This document shows, piece by piece, positions 34,921 to 43,131 of a stretch of DNA of 64,000 nucleotides (position 1 is the stretch's first letter; each line of letters begins with the position of its first letter). This DNA comes from Kribbella capetownensis (GTDB taxonomy: Bacteria; Actinomycetota; Actinomycetes; Propionibacteriales; Kribbellaceae): assembly GCF_004331485.1 (NCBI RefSeq), contig NZ_SJKD01000001.1, positions 1,364,001 through 1,428,000 on the forward strand, in the 5' to 3' direction. The notes beneath the pieces were generated by a model, which worked only from the letters and a program-made list of their open reading frames with translations, searched no databases and was not told where the DNA came from. Made by a program: the position numbers and the translations under genes.

Positions 34921-35870
34921 CCGCACTGGACCTGCCGGTCCGGACCCATCCGGACGAACGCGTTCTGGCCGGCGACGCCGACAACCACCGCCGCCGCAGA
35001 CGTCGCCGCGAGTACGGCCTGTTCGCGCTGCTGGTGGCGCCGAACCTGATCGTGATCGCGGTCTTCGCGTACTGGCCGATCATCTACAACGCGTTCCTCA
35101 GCCTGACCGACTGGAACATGATCGCGGCGCGGCCGACGTTCGTTGGCCTGGCCAACTACACCCGTACGCTGTCCGATCCGGCATTCCACAAGACGCTGTG
35201 GATCACGATCGTGTTCACCGGGCTCATCGTGGTCGGCAGCCTGGTGATCGGACTCGCGCTCGCCTTCCTGTTCAACCTGCCGCTGAAGGGCCGGGGCGCG
35301 GTCCGGACCATGGCGTTCGCGCCGCACGTGCTGTCCGGTGCCGCGGTCGCCACCATCTGGGCGTTCATGTTCGACCCCGGTTACGGCCTGCTGCGAGCGT
35401 TGATCGAACCGCTCGGTGCCGAGCCGCCGGACTGGATGAACAGCTCCGACTGGGCACTGCCGGGCCTCGTCATCGTCTACCTGTGGAAGAACGTCGGCTT
35501 CGCCGCGCTGATCTACCTGGCCGGCCTCCAGGGTCTGCCGAAGGATCTGGACGAGGCGGCCGCGATCGACGGCGCGAACACCTGGACGAGGTTCTGGGCG
35601 ATCAAGCTGCCGTTGCTTGCCCCGATCACCTTCTTCCTGCTGATCACCACGGTGATCGGCACCTTCCAGGCGTTCGACGTGATCGCGGTGATGACCGGTG
35701 GTGGTCCTGGTGATGCCACCACGACGCTCAGCTGGTCGATCTACAACGAAGGCTTCAAGGCGTTCAACGCGGGCCGCGCGGCGACGCTGTCGATCATCAT
35801 GTTCGTCATCCTGCTGGTCGTCACCACCGTCCAGGCCCGGGTGATGGAGAGGCGGGTGCACTACCGATGA
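34917..35870 (+). CDS. ABC transporter permease, UgpA-like
   Basis: A 317-residue permease with six helices after a basic N-terminus (HRRRRRRREYG). Its EAA loop is DLDEAAAIDGANTWTRFWAI. Gene order with a UgpE-like permease, a UgpB-like lipoprotein and a glycerophosphodiesterase points to a glycerol-phosphate or glycerophosphodiester importer. The start GTG overlaps the phosphatase stop. No UgpC ATPase lies nearby. Confidence 0.88.
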   Translation: MTALDLPVRTHPDERVLAGDADNHRRRRRRREYGLFALLVAPNLIVIAVFAYWPIIYNAFLSLTDWNMIAARPTFVGLANYTRTLSDPAFHKTLWITIVFTGLIVVGSLVIGLALAFLFNLPLKGRGAVRTMAFAPHVLSGAAVATIWAFMFDPGYGLLRALIEPLGAEPPDWMNSSDWALPGLVIVYLWKNVGFAALIYLAGLQGLPKDLDEAAAIDGANTWTRFWAIKLPLLAPITFFLLITTVIGTFQAFDVIAVMTGGGPGDATTTLSWSIYNEGFKAFNAGRAATLSIIMFVILLVVTTVQARVMERRVHYR

Positions 35871-36682
35871 AGGCACGTGCGATCCAGTACGTCGTACTGG
35901 TCGGGGTGGCGGCCGTGTTCCTCGGTCCGCTCTACTGGCTGATCAGTACGACGGTGAAGCAGCCGACCGAGATCTACCAGTGGCCGCCGTCGTGGTGGCC
36001 GGACCACTTCACCTGGGAGAACTTCAAGCTGGCCTGGGAAGCGGCGCCGTTCGACCGGTTCTTCCTGAACTCGACGATCACGACGGTGCTCGGCACCCTG
36101 CTCAAGGTGACGAACGCGGTGCTGACGGCGTACGCCTTCGCCTACCTGCGGTTCCCGTTCAAGAAGGTGCTGTTCTTCGGGGTGCTCGGCGCGATGATGG
36201 TGCCGGGACATGTGACGCTGCTGCCGAACTACCTCACCGTGGCGACGCTGGGATGGATCAACACCTACGCAGGGCTGATCATCCCGGGCATCGGGTCGGC
36301 GTTCGCGACGTTCCTGATGCGCCAGCACTTCCTCACCCTGCCGACCGAGGTGACAGATGCGGCCGCGGTCGACGGAGCCGGCCACCTGCGGACGCTGTGG
36401 CGCGTCGTACTGCCGATGTCGCGGCCGATGCTGGTCACGGTCGTGGTGATCACCGCGGTGGAGGAGTGGAACAACTTCGTCTGGCCGCTGATCGTGACGA
36501 ACTCGGCCTCGATGCGGACGCTGCCGATCGGCCTGCTGATCCTGAAGACCGAGGAGGGCGTGGCCAGCTGGGGCACCATCATGGCCGGCACCTTGATGAT
36601 GCTGGCGCCGATGCTGGTGATCTTCCTCATCGCGCAGCGCTACATCGTCGGCGGCCTCACCCAGGGAGCGTTGAAGGGATGA
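35867..36682 (+). CDS. ABC transporter permease, UgpE-like
   Basis: A 271-residue second permease of the carbohydrate-uptake-1 class. MMVPGHVTLLPNYLTVATL resembles the UgpE/MalG periplasmic-loop region. The EAA motif is EVTDAAAVDGAGHLRTLWRV, and the C-terminus is AQRYIVGGLTQGALKG. It overlaps its neighbours by four bases on both sides. Confidence 0.9.
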   Translation: MKARAIQYVVLVGVAAVFLGPLYWLISTTVKQPTEIYQWPPSWWPDHFTWENFKLAWEAAPFDRFFLNSTITTVLGTLLKVTNAVLTAYAFAYLRFPFKKVLFFGVLGAMMVPGHVTLLPNYLTVATLGWINTYAGLIIPGIGSAFATFLMRQHFLTLPTEVTDAAAVDGAGHLRTLWRVVLPMSRPMLVTVVVITAVEEWNNFVWPLIVTNSASMRTLPIGLLILKTEEGVASWGTIMAGTLMMLAPMLVIFLIAQRYIVGGLTQGALKG

Positions 36683-38001
36683 CGATGCGACGCAGAATGT
36701 TCTTGGGTCTTGCCGCCGGTACCACCCTCGCGGGCTGCGGCTACCGGTCGGTCGACGCGGAGTACTCGCAGCCGCCGGGTGCGGTGCCGGCGAAGTACGG
36801 CAACCGGGTCCGGGTCGTGTTCTGGACGTCGTACGGCGGCGCGAACGGCAAGGCGGTCGACAAACTCGTTGCCAAGTTCAACGATTCCCAGCAGGACGTG
36901 TACGTCGAGGTGCAGTTCCAGGGCAGCTACGACGACGTGGCCCAGAAGGTCGCCGCGGCGCTGGTCGCCAAGCAGGCACCGGACCTGGCCATCCTGTCCG
37001 ACGTGACGTGGGAGCGGTTCTTCCTGAACGACGCGCTGGAGCCGCTGAACAGCTACTTCACCGACGGGTTCGGACCGGCCGTCTTCCAGCAGAAGCTCTT
37101 CGGCGAGTACGTCGTGAAGGGGCAGAGCTGGGCGGTCCCGTTCGCCCGCAGTACGCCGATCCTCTACTACAACAAGGACGCGTTCGCGAAGGCCGGCCTG
37201 CCGGACCGGGCGCCGCGGACCTGGAGCGAGCTGCGGTCCTGGGGGCCGGAGCTGTCGAAGGTGCAGTCCGGCGGACGCTCGCTGCGCACGCTCGCGCTCG
37301 CCAAGGTCGACGGCGACTGGCAGTTCCAGGGCAACGTCTGGCAGTTCGGCGGTGCATACTCCAAGGGCCTCGATGTCACGATCGACCAGGATGGTGCGGT
37401 CGCGGCGGGCGAGTGGCAACGGCAGATGGTGCACGTGGACAAGCTGGCCTACATGGCCCACAGCCCGAGCACCGACTTCGCCAACGGGCTGGTCGCGATG
37501 ATGCAGGAGTCGACCGGTGGCCTGAAGAGCATGACCAGCAAGGCGAAGTTCCCCGTCGGCGCCGGCTTCATCCCGTCCGAGGTCGCGTCCGGGCTCGCCA
37601 CCGGCGGAGGCGGCATCGGGATGATGCGCAACATCTCCACCGAGCGCAAGCAGGCTGCCGCGACGTTCCTGACCTTCCTCGCCCTGCCGGAGAACTCGGC
37701 CTTCTGGACCACGCAGACCGGCTACCTGCCGGTGGTGAACGCGGCCCGGGAGAACCCGGATCTGAAGAAGCTGATCGCCGAGCAGCCGAACTTCGGCGTC
37801 GCGATCGCGCAGCTCACCAACGCCCGCCAGCAGGACGCCATCCGGCTCTACGGCCGGAACGCCAACGTCGCCATCTACACCGGGTTGCAGCAGATCTACG
37901 CCGACAACACGGCGGTGAAGAAGGTGTTCGGTTCGGTCGCCAAGCGGCTCGAGGCGATCGGCGACGAGGTCAAGCGACTCTACGAGGAGAAAGTTCTGTG
38001 A
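36679..38001 (+). CDS. Solute-binding lipoprotein, UgpB-like
   Basis: A 440-residue binding protein with a short signal peptide (RRRMFLGLAAGTTLAGC) ending in a lipobox. Several stretches recall UgpB: VVFWTSYGGANGKAVDKLVA at the start, then the ligand-contact region FARSTPILYYNKDAFAKAGL. It also has ATFLTFLALPENSAFWTTQT and TGYLPVV. UgpB proteins bind glycerol 3-phosphate and glycerophosphodiesters. ATG 36679 overlaps the permease stop; an ATG two codons on is possible. The assignment to a glycerophospho-ligand is inferred from these segments and the adjacent phosphodiesterase. Confidence 0.85.
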   Translation: MTMRRRMFLGLAAGTTLAGCGYRSVDAEYSQPPGAVPAKYGNRVRVVFWTSYGGANGKAVDKLVAKFNDSQQDVYVEVQFQGSYDDVAQKVAAALVAKQAPDLAILSDVTWERFFLNDALEPLNSYFTDGFGPAVFQQKLFGEYVVKGQSWAVPFARSTPILYYNKDAFAKAGLPDRAPRTWSELRSWGPELSKVQSGGRSLRTLALAKVDGDWQFQGNVWQFGGAYSKGLDVTIDQDGAVAAGEWQRQMVHVDKLAYMAHSPSTDFANGLVAMMQESTGGLKSMTSKAKFPVGAGFIPSEVASGLATGGGGIGMMRNISTERKQAAATFLTFLALPENSAFWTTQTGYLPVVNAARENPDLKKLIAEQPNFGVAIAQLTNARQQDAIRLYGRNANVAIYTGLQQIYADNTAVKKVFGSVAKRLEAIGDEVKRLYEEKVL

Positions 38002-38675
38002 TCATCACCGGCCACCGCGGCGCACTCGGCACCGAACCCGAGAACACGCTGCGGTCCTTCCGGCGGGCGGTCGTCGACGGCTGCGACGAGATCGAGCTGG
38101 ACCTGCGGGTCACGGCCGACGGGGAGCTCGTGATCATGCACGACGCCACCGTCGACCGGACGACCTCCGGGACCGGCGAGATCGCCGCGATGTCGTACGA
38201 CGAGGTGCGGTCGCTCGACGCCGGTCTTGGTGAAGTGGTGCCGACGTGGGCCGAGACGGTGGCCGAGATCGGTGTCCGTTTCCAGGCCGAGGTGAAGGCG
38301 GTCGACGCCATTCCGCTGCTGGTCGAGTCGCTGCAGGCCGACCCGTCGCTGGCGGCGCGGACGCTGGTCACGTCGTTCCATCCGGAGATCCTGCTGGCGG
38401 TACGGCGGGCGATGCCGACCGCGTCGACCGGCCGGATCTTCGGGCGTACTCCCGCGATGTCCGACGTACTCATGCTGACGAAGGAGGCCGAGGCAGGTGC
38501 GGCGCTCTGCGGGATCGCCGGCCTGACCGCGGACGGTGTGGCGGAGCTCCAGGCCACGGGGCTGGAGGTCACCGCCTGGCCGGTGCCGGACCAGGACACC
38601 CTGGTCCGGGCAGCATCCCTCGGCGTCAACGGCATCACCACAGACAACCCACACCTCCTGCACCGCGTCGAGTAG
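37998..38675 (+). CDS. ugpQ: Glycerophosphodiester phosphodiesterase (UgpQ-like)
   Basis: A 225-residue cytoplasmic GDPD. The active-site elements GHRGALGTEPENT, EIELDLRVTADGELVIMHD and the late Lys in QAEVKAVD match the family. It hydrolyses glycerophosphodiesters to glycerol 3-phosphate and an alcohol. GTG 37998 overlaps the lipoprotein stop. As in E. coli ugp, it sits at the end of the importer operon and would act on the solute as it enters. Confidence 0.9.
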   Translation: MIITGHRGALGTEPENTLRSFRRAVVDGCDEIELDLRVTADGELVIMHDATVDRTTSGTGEIAAMSYDEVRSLDAGLGEVVPTWAETVAEIGVRFQAEVKAVDAIPLLVESLQADPSLAARTLVTSFHPEILLAVRRAMPTASTGRIFGRTPAMSDVLMLTKEAEAGAALCGIAGLTADGVAELQATGLEVTAWPVPDQDTLVRAASLGVNGITTDNPHLLHRVE

Positions 38676-38692
38676 CGGACCTGGCAGTGGAT

Positions 38693-38944
38693 GGTCCGGA
38701 TCACCTTCCAACGTCTCCGGCCTCCTCGCCTCGCCTCAGGGCGGGTGGTCTGGATCACACGTTCCAACGTCCGCGGCCCTCCTTGCCTCGTCCTACTGCG
38801 GGTGGTCTGGATCACACGTTCCAACGTCCGCGGCCCTCCTCGCCTCGTCCTACTGCGGATGGTCTGGATCACACGTTTCTAACGTCCGCGGCCCTCCTTG
38901 CCTCGTCCTACTGCGGGTGGTCTGGATCACACGTTCCAACGTCT
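38693..38944. repeat. Tandem array of about 4.5 units of 57 bases
   Basis: Units begin with GGTCTGGATCACACGTTCC at 38747, 38804, 38861 and 38919, with a diverged first unit of 54 bases at 38693 and a partial last one. Spacing is 57, 57 and 58 bases. Units 2, 3 and 5 contain the palindrome ACGTT-CC-AACGT; unit 4 has one extra base there. It fills the 302-base gap between the phosphodiesterase and oxidoreductase genes. Because 57 is a multiple of three, repeats read open in several frames, but no start or codon bias supports a gene. Confidence 0.9.
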
Positions 38945-38989
38945 GAATTTGTTCTTCCGTGGAAGAAAAATGTGTGATTGCCTATCCGC

Positions 38990-40186
38990 ATGGGATTCAG
39001 CATCGGTGTGGTCGGCGCCGGCCAGTTCGCTCCTTCGTTCCTGCGGCTGTGGTCCGCGCACCCGGACGTGTCCGACGTGCGACTGACCGACGTACTGCCG
39101 GAACGGACCGCCGAGATGGCGGCCAAGCAGGGCATCTCGATCACGTACCAGTCGTTCGAGGAGATGCTCGCCTCCGACGTGGACGCCGTCGCGATCTTCA
39201 CCCAGCGCTGGCTGCACGGCGAGATGGCGATCCGCGCACTCGAGGCCGGCAAGCACGTCTACTCGACCGTACCGATGGCGATCGAGGCGGACCAGATCGC
39301 GCGCATCATCGAGCTGGTCAAGGAGACCGGCCTGACCTACATGATGGGCGAGACCAGCTTCTACTACCCGTCGTCGGTGTACTGCCGGCAGAAGCTCGCC
39401 AACGGTGAGTTCGGCCGCGTCTTCTACTCCGAAGGCGACTACGTCCACGACATGGACCTCGGCTTCTACGCCGCGTACCAGTACAGCGGCGGCGACGAGT
39501 GGAAGAAGACCGCTTCCTTCCCGCCCATGCTGTACCCGACGCATGCCGTCGGCAACGTTCTCTCGGTGACCGGGCAGCACGCCACCCACGTGTCCTGCAT
39601 CGGTGTGAAGGACGACCGCGGCGACGGCGTCTTCGACAAGGACGTCAGCCAGTTCGACAACGACTTCAGCAACGCGACCGCGCTGTTCAAGCTGGCCGAC
39701 GGCGGAGTGATGCGGACGAACGAGATGCGCCGCGTCGGCTACCCGTCGCACATCCGTGAGTCACGGCTGCGGGTGTTCGGCACCGAGGGCAGCTTCGAGC
39801 AGCTCGCCACCACCACGGTCTGGCAGACCAAGGAAGGTGTCGAGGACATCAGCCAGCTGATGGAGACGAAGCCGAGCAGCTCGATGGACGACGCCGACCT
39901 GGCGAACGTCGACCCGGCACTCCGGGACGCGTTCCGGTCCGGCCTGTCACCGGTGCACGACCGCAGCCGTCTGCCCGCCGAGTTCGACGGCATGCACAAC
40001 GGCCACGAGGGCTCCCACCACTTCCTCGCCGACGACTTCGTCCGCGCGGTCGCCGACAAGACCCTCCCACCCGTCAACGCCTGGGTCGCCGCCCGCTACA
40101 CCCTCCCAGGCATCTACGCCCACCAGTCAGCCCTGCAGGGCGGCGTACAACTAGAAATCCCTGACCACGGAGACGCGCCGGCCTGA
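38990..40186 (+). CDS. Gfo/Idh/MocA-family oxidoreductase
   Basis: A 398-residue NAD(P)-dependent sugar or inositol dehydrogenase-like enzyme. The Rossmann start is FSIGVVGAGQFAPSFL. EAGKHVYSTVPMAIEADQ contains the position of the catalytic Lys in EKP-type motifs, but here it reads STVPMA, so the usual Lys is not obvious. MLYPTHAVGNVLSVTG holds the active-site His. I chose ATG 38990; a TTG at 38978 fits the GGAAG box (38961) better. The gene lies directly behind the repeat array, which may control it. Loss of the EKP lysine suggests unusual chemistry or a lyase-like role. Confidence 0.85.
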   Translation: MGFSIGVVGAGQFAPSFLRLWSAHPDVSDVRLTDVLPERTAEMAAKQGISITYQSFEEMLASDVDAVAIFTQRWLHGEMAIRALEAGKHVYSTVPMAIEADQIARIIELVKETGLTYMMGETSFYYPSSVYCRQKLANGEFGRVFYSEGDYVHDMDLGFYAAYQYSGGDEWKKTASFPPMLYPTHAVGNVLSVTGQHATHVSCIGVKDDRGDGVFDKDVSQFDNDFSNATALFKLADGGVMRTNEMRRVGYPSHIRESRLRVFGTEGSFEQLATTTVWQTKEGVEDISQLMETKPSSSMDDADLANVDPALRDAFRSGLSPVHDRSRLPAEFDGMHNGHEGSHHFLADDFVRAVADKTLPPVNAWVAARYTLPGIYAHQSALQGGVQLEIPDHGDAPA

Positions 40187-40200
40187 CGTCCGGACCTGCC

Positions 40201-40282
40201 GCACTCACCAACTTCCCCGGCAGCGCGCCGTCCACGCTCGACCCGACCTGGCGTGGACACCGCCGACCCAGTTGGTGAGTGC
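40201..40282. terminator. Nested hairpin between convergent genes
   Basis: GCACTCACCAACT at 40201-40213 is the exact reverse complement of 40270-40282. Inside, GTCCACGC (40230-40237) pairs with GCGTGGAC (40251-40258). It lies 15 bases after the oxidoreductase stop and before the end of the convergent VOC gene, so it probably ends transcription from both sides. Confidence 0.6.
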
Positions 40283-40336
40283 CTGGCGTCCGCTCCTGGC
40301 GCCGAGCACACGGGAGGACCCCGCGGCCGGCTCCCC

Positions 40337-40717
40337 CTAGAGGTAGTTGCTGAGTTCGATGAGGTTCTGGTCGGGGTCGCGTAGATAGACACTCAGGATC
40401 GGGCCGGTCGCGCCCGTACGCTCGACCGGACCTTCCTCGATCTCGACGCCGTGCGCGATCAGCTCCGCGTGCACCTGCTCGATCGGGTCGTCCACGATGA
40501 AACACAGGTCGGCCGTGCCGGCCCCGGGATGCTGCGCCTTCGGCTCGAACTCATGTCCGACCTGATGCAGGTTGATCTTGCTCGTTCCGAAGCCGAGTCC
40601 CCGCCGCCCGCCTTTGAACGTGATCGGCTCCATCCCCAGCACCCGCTGGTAGAAGTCCACCGTCACATCCAGATCGGCCACGGTCAGGACCAGGTGATCC
40701 AGTCGATTCACCTTCAT
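40337..40717 (-). CDS. VOC-family (glyoxalase/dioxygenase fold) protein
   Basis: A 126-residue protein made of two beta-alpha-beta-beta-beta units. Metal-ligand positions appear in NRLDHLVLTV, INLHQVG and NLIELSNYL. It resembles small VOC proteins annotated as biphenyl-dioxygenase-like or virulence proteins; the substrate is unknown. It is divergent from another VOC gene 28 bases away. Confidence 0.87.
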   Translation of the reverse strand: MKVNRLDHLVLTVADLDVTVDFYQRVLGMEPITFKGGRRGLGFGTSKINLHQVGHEFEPKAQHPGAGTADLCFIVDDPIEQVHAELIAHGVEIEEGPVERTGATGPILSVYLRDPDQNLIELSNYL

Positions 40718-40744
40718 ACCCCCATCCTATTTGTAGGATCCGGT

Positions 40745-41089
40745 ATGGCTCTGGACTTGTTCGCCGGGATCTCGGTCAGTGACTACGCGGCCGCGGTCGA
40801 TTGGTACACGAAGCTGCTGGGGGCGCCACCGAGCTTCCTGCCGAACGACATCGAGGCGGTCTGGGAGGTCGGCGAACACCAGTACCTGTACATCGAGGTC
40901 GTACCCGAGCACGCCGGCCACGCTCAGCACACCCTCTTCGTCGAAGACTTCGAAGCCCGGATCCAGGCAATCTCCGAGCGCGGCATCGAGCCGGCCAAGC
41001 GCGAGACCTACGACAACGGCGTCCGCCACGTCACGTACTACGACCCCGAGGGAAACGAGATCTCGTACGGCGGCGCCCCGCTGGAGTAA
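40745..41089 (+). CDS. VOC-family protein, single-domain
   Basis: A 114-residue VOC-fold protein starting at ATG 40745 (MALDLFAGISVSDYAAAVDW). It has the usual YTKLLG turn and ends VTYYDPEGNEISYG. The acidic C-terminal metal ligand is present in GNEIS, but the first histidine is replaced, so it may not bind metal; many such proteins give antibiotic binding or resistance. The 136 bases after it contain GC-rich imperfect repeats but no gene. Confidence 0.82.
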   Translation: MALDLFAGISVSDYAAAVDWYTKLLGAPPSFLPNDIEAVWEVGEHQYLYIEVVPEHAGHAQHTLFVEDFEARIQAISERGIEPAKRETYDNGVRHVTYYDPEGNEISYGGAPLE

Positions 41090-41225
41090 CCAGCCCGCGG
41101 CGACATCAGTCGCTCGACAACGTACGGGCGCGAGGCTTCGTCCGACCCGCGCGCCCGGAGCGAACAGCCTCCGCAGGGCCCGCGTGGCGCGGGAGCACGC
41201 GTGGGGTCGGCCCACCACATTCGGC

Positions 41226-41894
41226 TCAGGGTTCGTGGTCGGCGCGGTGGCGGACGAGGTCGGGGAGGAAGTTCTCGAGGTTGCCGATCTCTTCGATGTG
41301 GTGACGGATCCAGGCCGCGAGCTTCGGAGCTGGAAACGCGCGGGTGTGCGCGACGCGGTTGAGGAACAGACCGCCCAGGAGCGTGGTGTCGCCCAGCGTC
41401 AGCCGCGTCGTGTAGCGGCTGCCGCCGTGGTACGGCTCGAACTCGTTCTCGAGGCGGACGATCGACGTACCGAGGACGCGTTTGGAGATGATCGCGACCT
41501 GCTGGTCGACCGTTTCGACGGTGACCTGGAGATCGACCAGGTTGGCGGGGTCACGGCCCAGCGCCTCCTTGATGTGCAGCCGCGCGGCTGGAGCGACCAC
41601 CTGACCGGGTGTCGTCAGCTCGTACGAGATGTGGTCCAACGGGTGCCAGACGAGGTACCGCGGCCAGGTGGCGCCGGCGTACCGCATCGTCCCGGGCACG
41701 TGGCCGTACCACCAGGCGAGCATCTCCGGTGTGACCTGGTCGAGCGGCGCGTGCCGGATCGTGACGACGGTGCGTCCTCCGTCCGGCGACGTCGACACCT
41801 GCGCCGACTCCGTAGGCCGCAACGGCCACAGAACAGGCCGCGGAGCAGGGAGTTCCACAGCATCCATCTCCCCGACGTGCCCTAACCCCACCAC
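41226..41894 (-). CDS. DAPG-hydrolase (PhlG)-like protein
   Basis: A 222-residue protein of the phloretin/diacetylphloroglucinol hydrolase family. TPEMLAWWYGHVPGTM and YLVWHPLDHISYEL near the middle, with WIRHHIEEIGNLENFLP at the end, match the START-like fold and zinc ligands (His and Glu pairs) of PhlG. The enzymes cleave carbon-carbon bonds of acyl-phloroglucinols. Start is GTG 41894 behind GAGGG; ATG 41867 is an alternative. Whether this protein acts on a plant or microbial phenolic is not shown. Confidence 0.78.
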   Translation of the reverse strand: MVGLGHVGEMDAVELPAPRPVLWPLRPTESAQVSTSPDGGRTVVTIRHAPLDQVTPEMLAWWYGHVPGTMRYAGATWPRYLVWHPLDHISYELTTPGQVVAPAARLHIKEALGRDPANLVDLQVTVETVDQQVAIISKRVLGTSIVRLENEFEPYHGGSRYTTRLTLGDTTLLGGLFLNRVAHTRAFPAPKLAAWIRHHIEEIGNLENFLPDLVRHRADHEP

Positions 41895-41903
41895 CCCAAA
41901 CCC

Positions 41904-42320
41904 TCAGTCTCGAACCGAGATCCGATCGACCAAATCCCACGGCAGCACACGTACTTCGACCGCCGTCTGGCCCTCGATTTCGGCCCGCAGCAACCGATGG
42001 ATCCCGTCGAGGATCGTGACCAGTCCGTCGGGTCGGCGTACGACGTCCAGCGGGTGACTCAGGTCGGCCGCCATCGTCCGGTCGTACTGCGCCCGATAGA
42101 CCACTGGATCGGCCGCGACCTGATGCGGAGTGACCTGGAACGGCCGGCCGCCGTACGCCCAGAACGGCAGGTCGAGATGCCCGACGAGCTCACCCAGCGG
42201 AACGCTGAGGGTCGCCAGCTCCAGCTGGCGGAGGAGCGAGAGGTCCCAGTGGAAGTCGAGGATGTACGACGACAGCTCCGGCGGGACCTGATCCGCCAGG
42301 GGAAAGGGACGGCGGGTCAC
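41904..42320 (-). CDS. ParB-like-fold hypothetical protein
   Basis: A 138-residue protein whose C-terminus, TILDGIHRLLRAEIEGQTAV then EVRVLP, matches the ParB/sulfiredoxin-like nuclease fold (DGxHRL box). The N-terminal part is tryptophan/leucine-rich with no known motif. The substrate is unknown. It overlaps the GntR gene's stop by four bases, so it is co-transcribed with that regulator and with the PhlG-like gene downstream. Confidence 0.65.
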   Translation of the reverse strand: MTRRPFPLADQVPPELSSYILDFHWDLSLLRQLELATLSVPLGELVGHLDLPFWAYGGRPFQVTPHQVAADPVVYRAQYDRTMAADLSHPLDVVRRPDGLVTILDGIHRLLRAEIEGQTAVEVRVLPWDLVDRISVRD

Positions 42321-43009
42321 TCGTAGATTCTACGGAGGCGTAGCGTCATCGAGTTCTCGATGTGTTGGGTCATGGCGGATTCGGCGACGGTGGGGTTGCC
42401 GGAGGTGATGGCGTCGACCAGGGTGCGGTGTTCGGTGAGGACCTCGGGACCGATGTCGCGGTCGTAGTGGAGGCGGAAGATGTGCAGGTGGCAGTGGGTG
42501 CGCTCGAACGCGAGTCGAACCTGCTCGCTGCCGGACAGCCCCGCGATCAGCGAGTGGAAGCGGTTGTCGTGCGCGGTCAGCGACTTGTAGCCGGCGTAGT
42601 CGACCGACGTCGGCTCGACCGCGTTGGCCAGCTCGGTCCGGAGCCGGTCGCGCCCGTGGTCGTCGATCAGCTCGGCCGCGCGCCGTGCCGCCCACGGCTC
42701 CAGCAGCAGCCGGAACCGGTACAGGTCGTCGAACTCCTCGAGCGTGAGTAGCGGCGTCGCGCGGTATCCCTTGAGCGGCTCCTTGACCGCCAGGCCCTCC
42801 GACTCGAGCCGCGCCAGCGCCTCGCGGACCGGCGTCGACGACACCTGGAACTCCCGCGCCAGCCCGTCGATCGAGATCCGGGCGCCGGGTCGGATGACGT
42901 GGTCCATCAGCATCGTCTTGATCGCTTCGTACACGTCGTCGGCGAGCATCTGCCGCCGGAGCAGCCGCCGGTCCTGCGGCGCCACGGTCCCGAGGGTGGG
43001 TTCCGTCAT
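42317..43009 (-). CDS. GntR-family (FCD) regulator of the sugar-acid operon
   Basis: A 230-residue regulator. The winged helix reads DVYEAIKTMLMDHVIRPGAR, then LAREFQVSSTPVREALARLE. The C-terminal FCD helical domain has a metal-binding set: YRFRLLLEPWAARRA, LTAHDNRFHSLI and EHRTLVDAI. The start is ATG 43009 (GGAGAG box five bases upstream) and not 43087, because that upstream start lies inside the palindromic operator. It is divergent from the sugar-acid operon and probably represses it until a sugar-acid intermediate binds. Confidence 0.9.
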   Translation of the reverse strand: MTEPTLGTVAPQDRRLLRRQMLADDVYEAIKTMLMDHVIRPGARISIDGLAREFQVSSTPVREALARLESEGLAVKEPLKGYRATPLLTLEEFDDLYRFRLLLEPWAARRAAELIDDHGRDRLRTELANAVEPTSVDYAGYKSLTAHDNRFHSLIAGLSGSEQVRLAFERTHCHLHIFRLHYDRDIGPEVLTEHRTLVDAITSGNPTVAESAMTQHIENSMTLRLRRIYE

Positions 43010-43074
43010 CGGCTCTCTCCGGATCCTGGTCGCGGTCTTGACCCGGCCGGTCGTCTTCGGCAGGGTGGCACTGT

Positions 43075-43095
43075 AATCATGCATCATGCACGATT
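43075..43095. promoter_or_regulatory. 21-base palindromic operator
   Basis: The site is centred on TGCAT-C-ATGCA, and its flanks AATC and GATT are also symmetric. Only one mirrored pair breaks the symmetry. It lies midway between the GntR start and the UxaA-like start and is AT-rich for this genome. It is the likely GntR binding site. Confidence 0.7.
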
Positions 43096-43131
43096 CGACC
43101 CCGGGCTAGCTACGGGAAGGCAGAAAAACGA

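Noticed and set aside
38693..38944. CRISPR-like array
   Set aside because: Units are contiguous tandem copies without distinct spacers, and no cas gene is present.
38691..38946. Repeat-encoded peptides in the 57-base array
   Set aside because: A 57-base unit stays in frame by length alone; several frames and both strands are open, with no ribosome site or codon bias.
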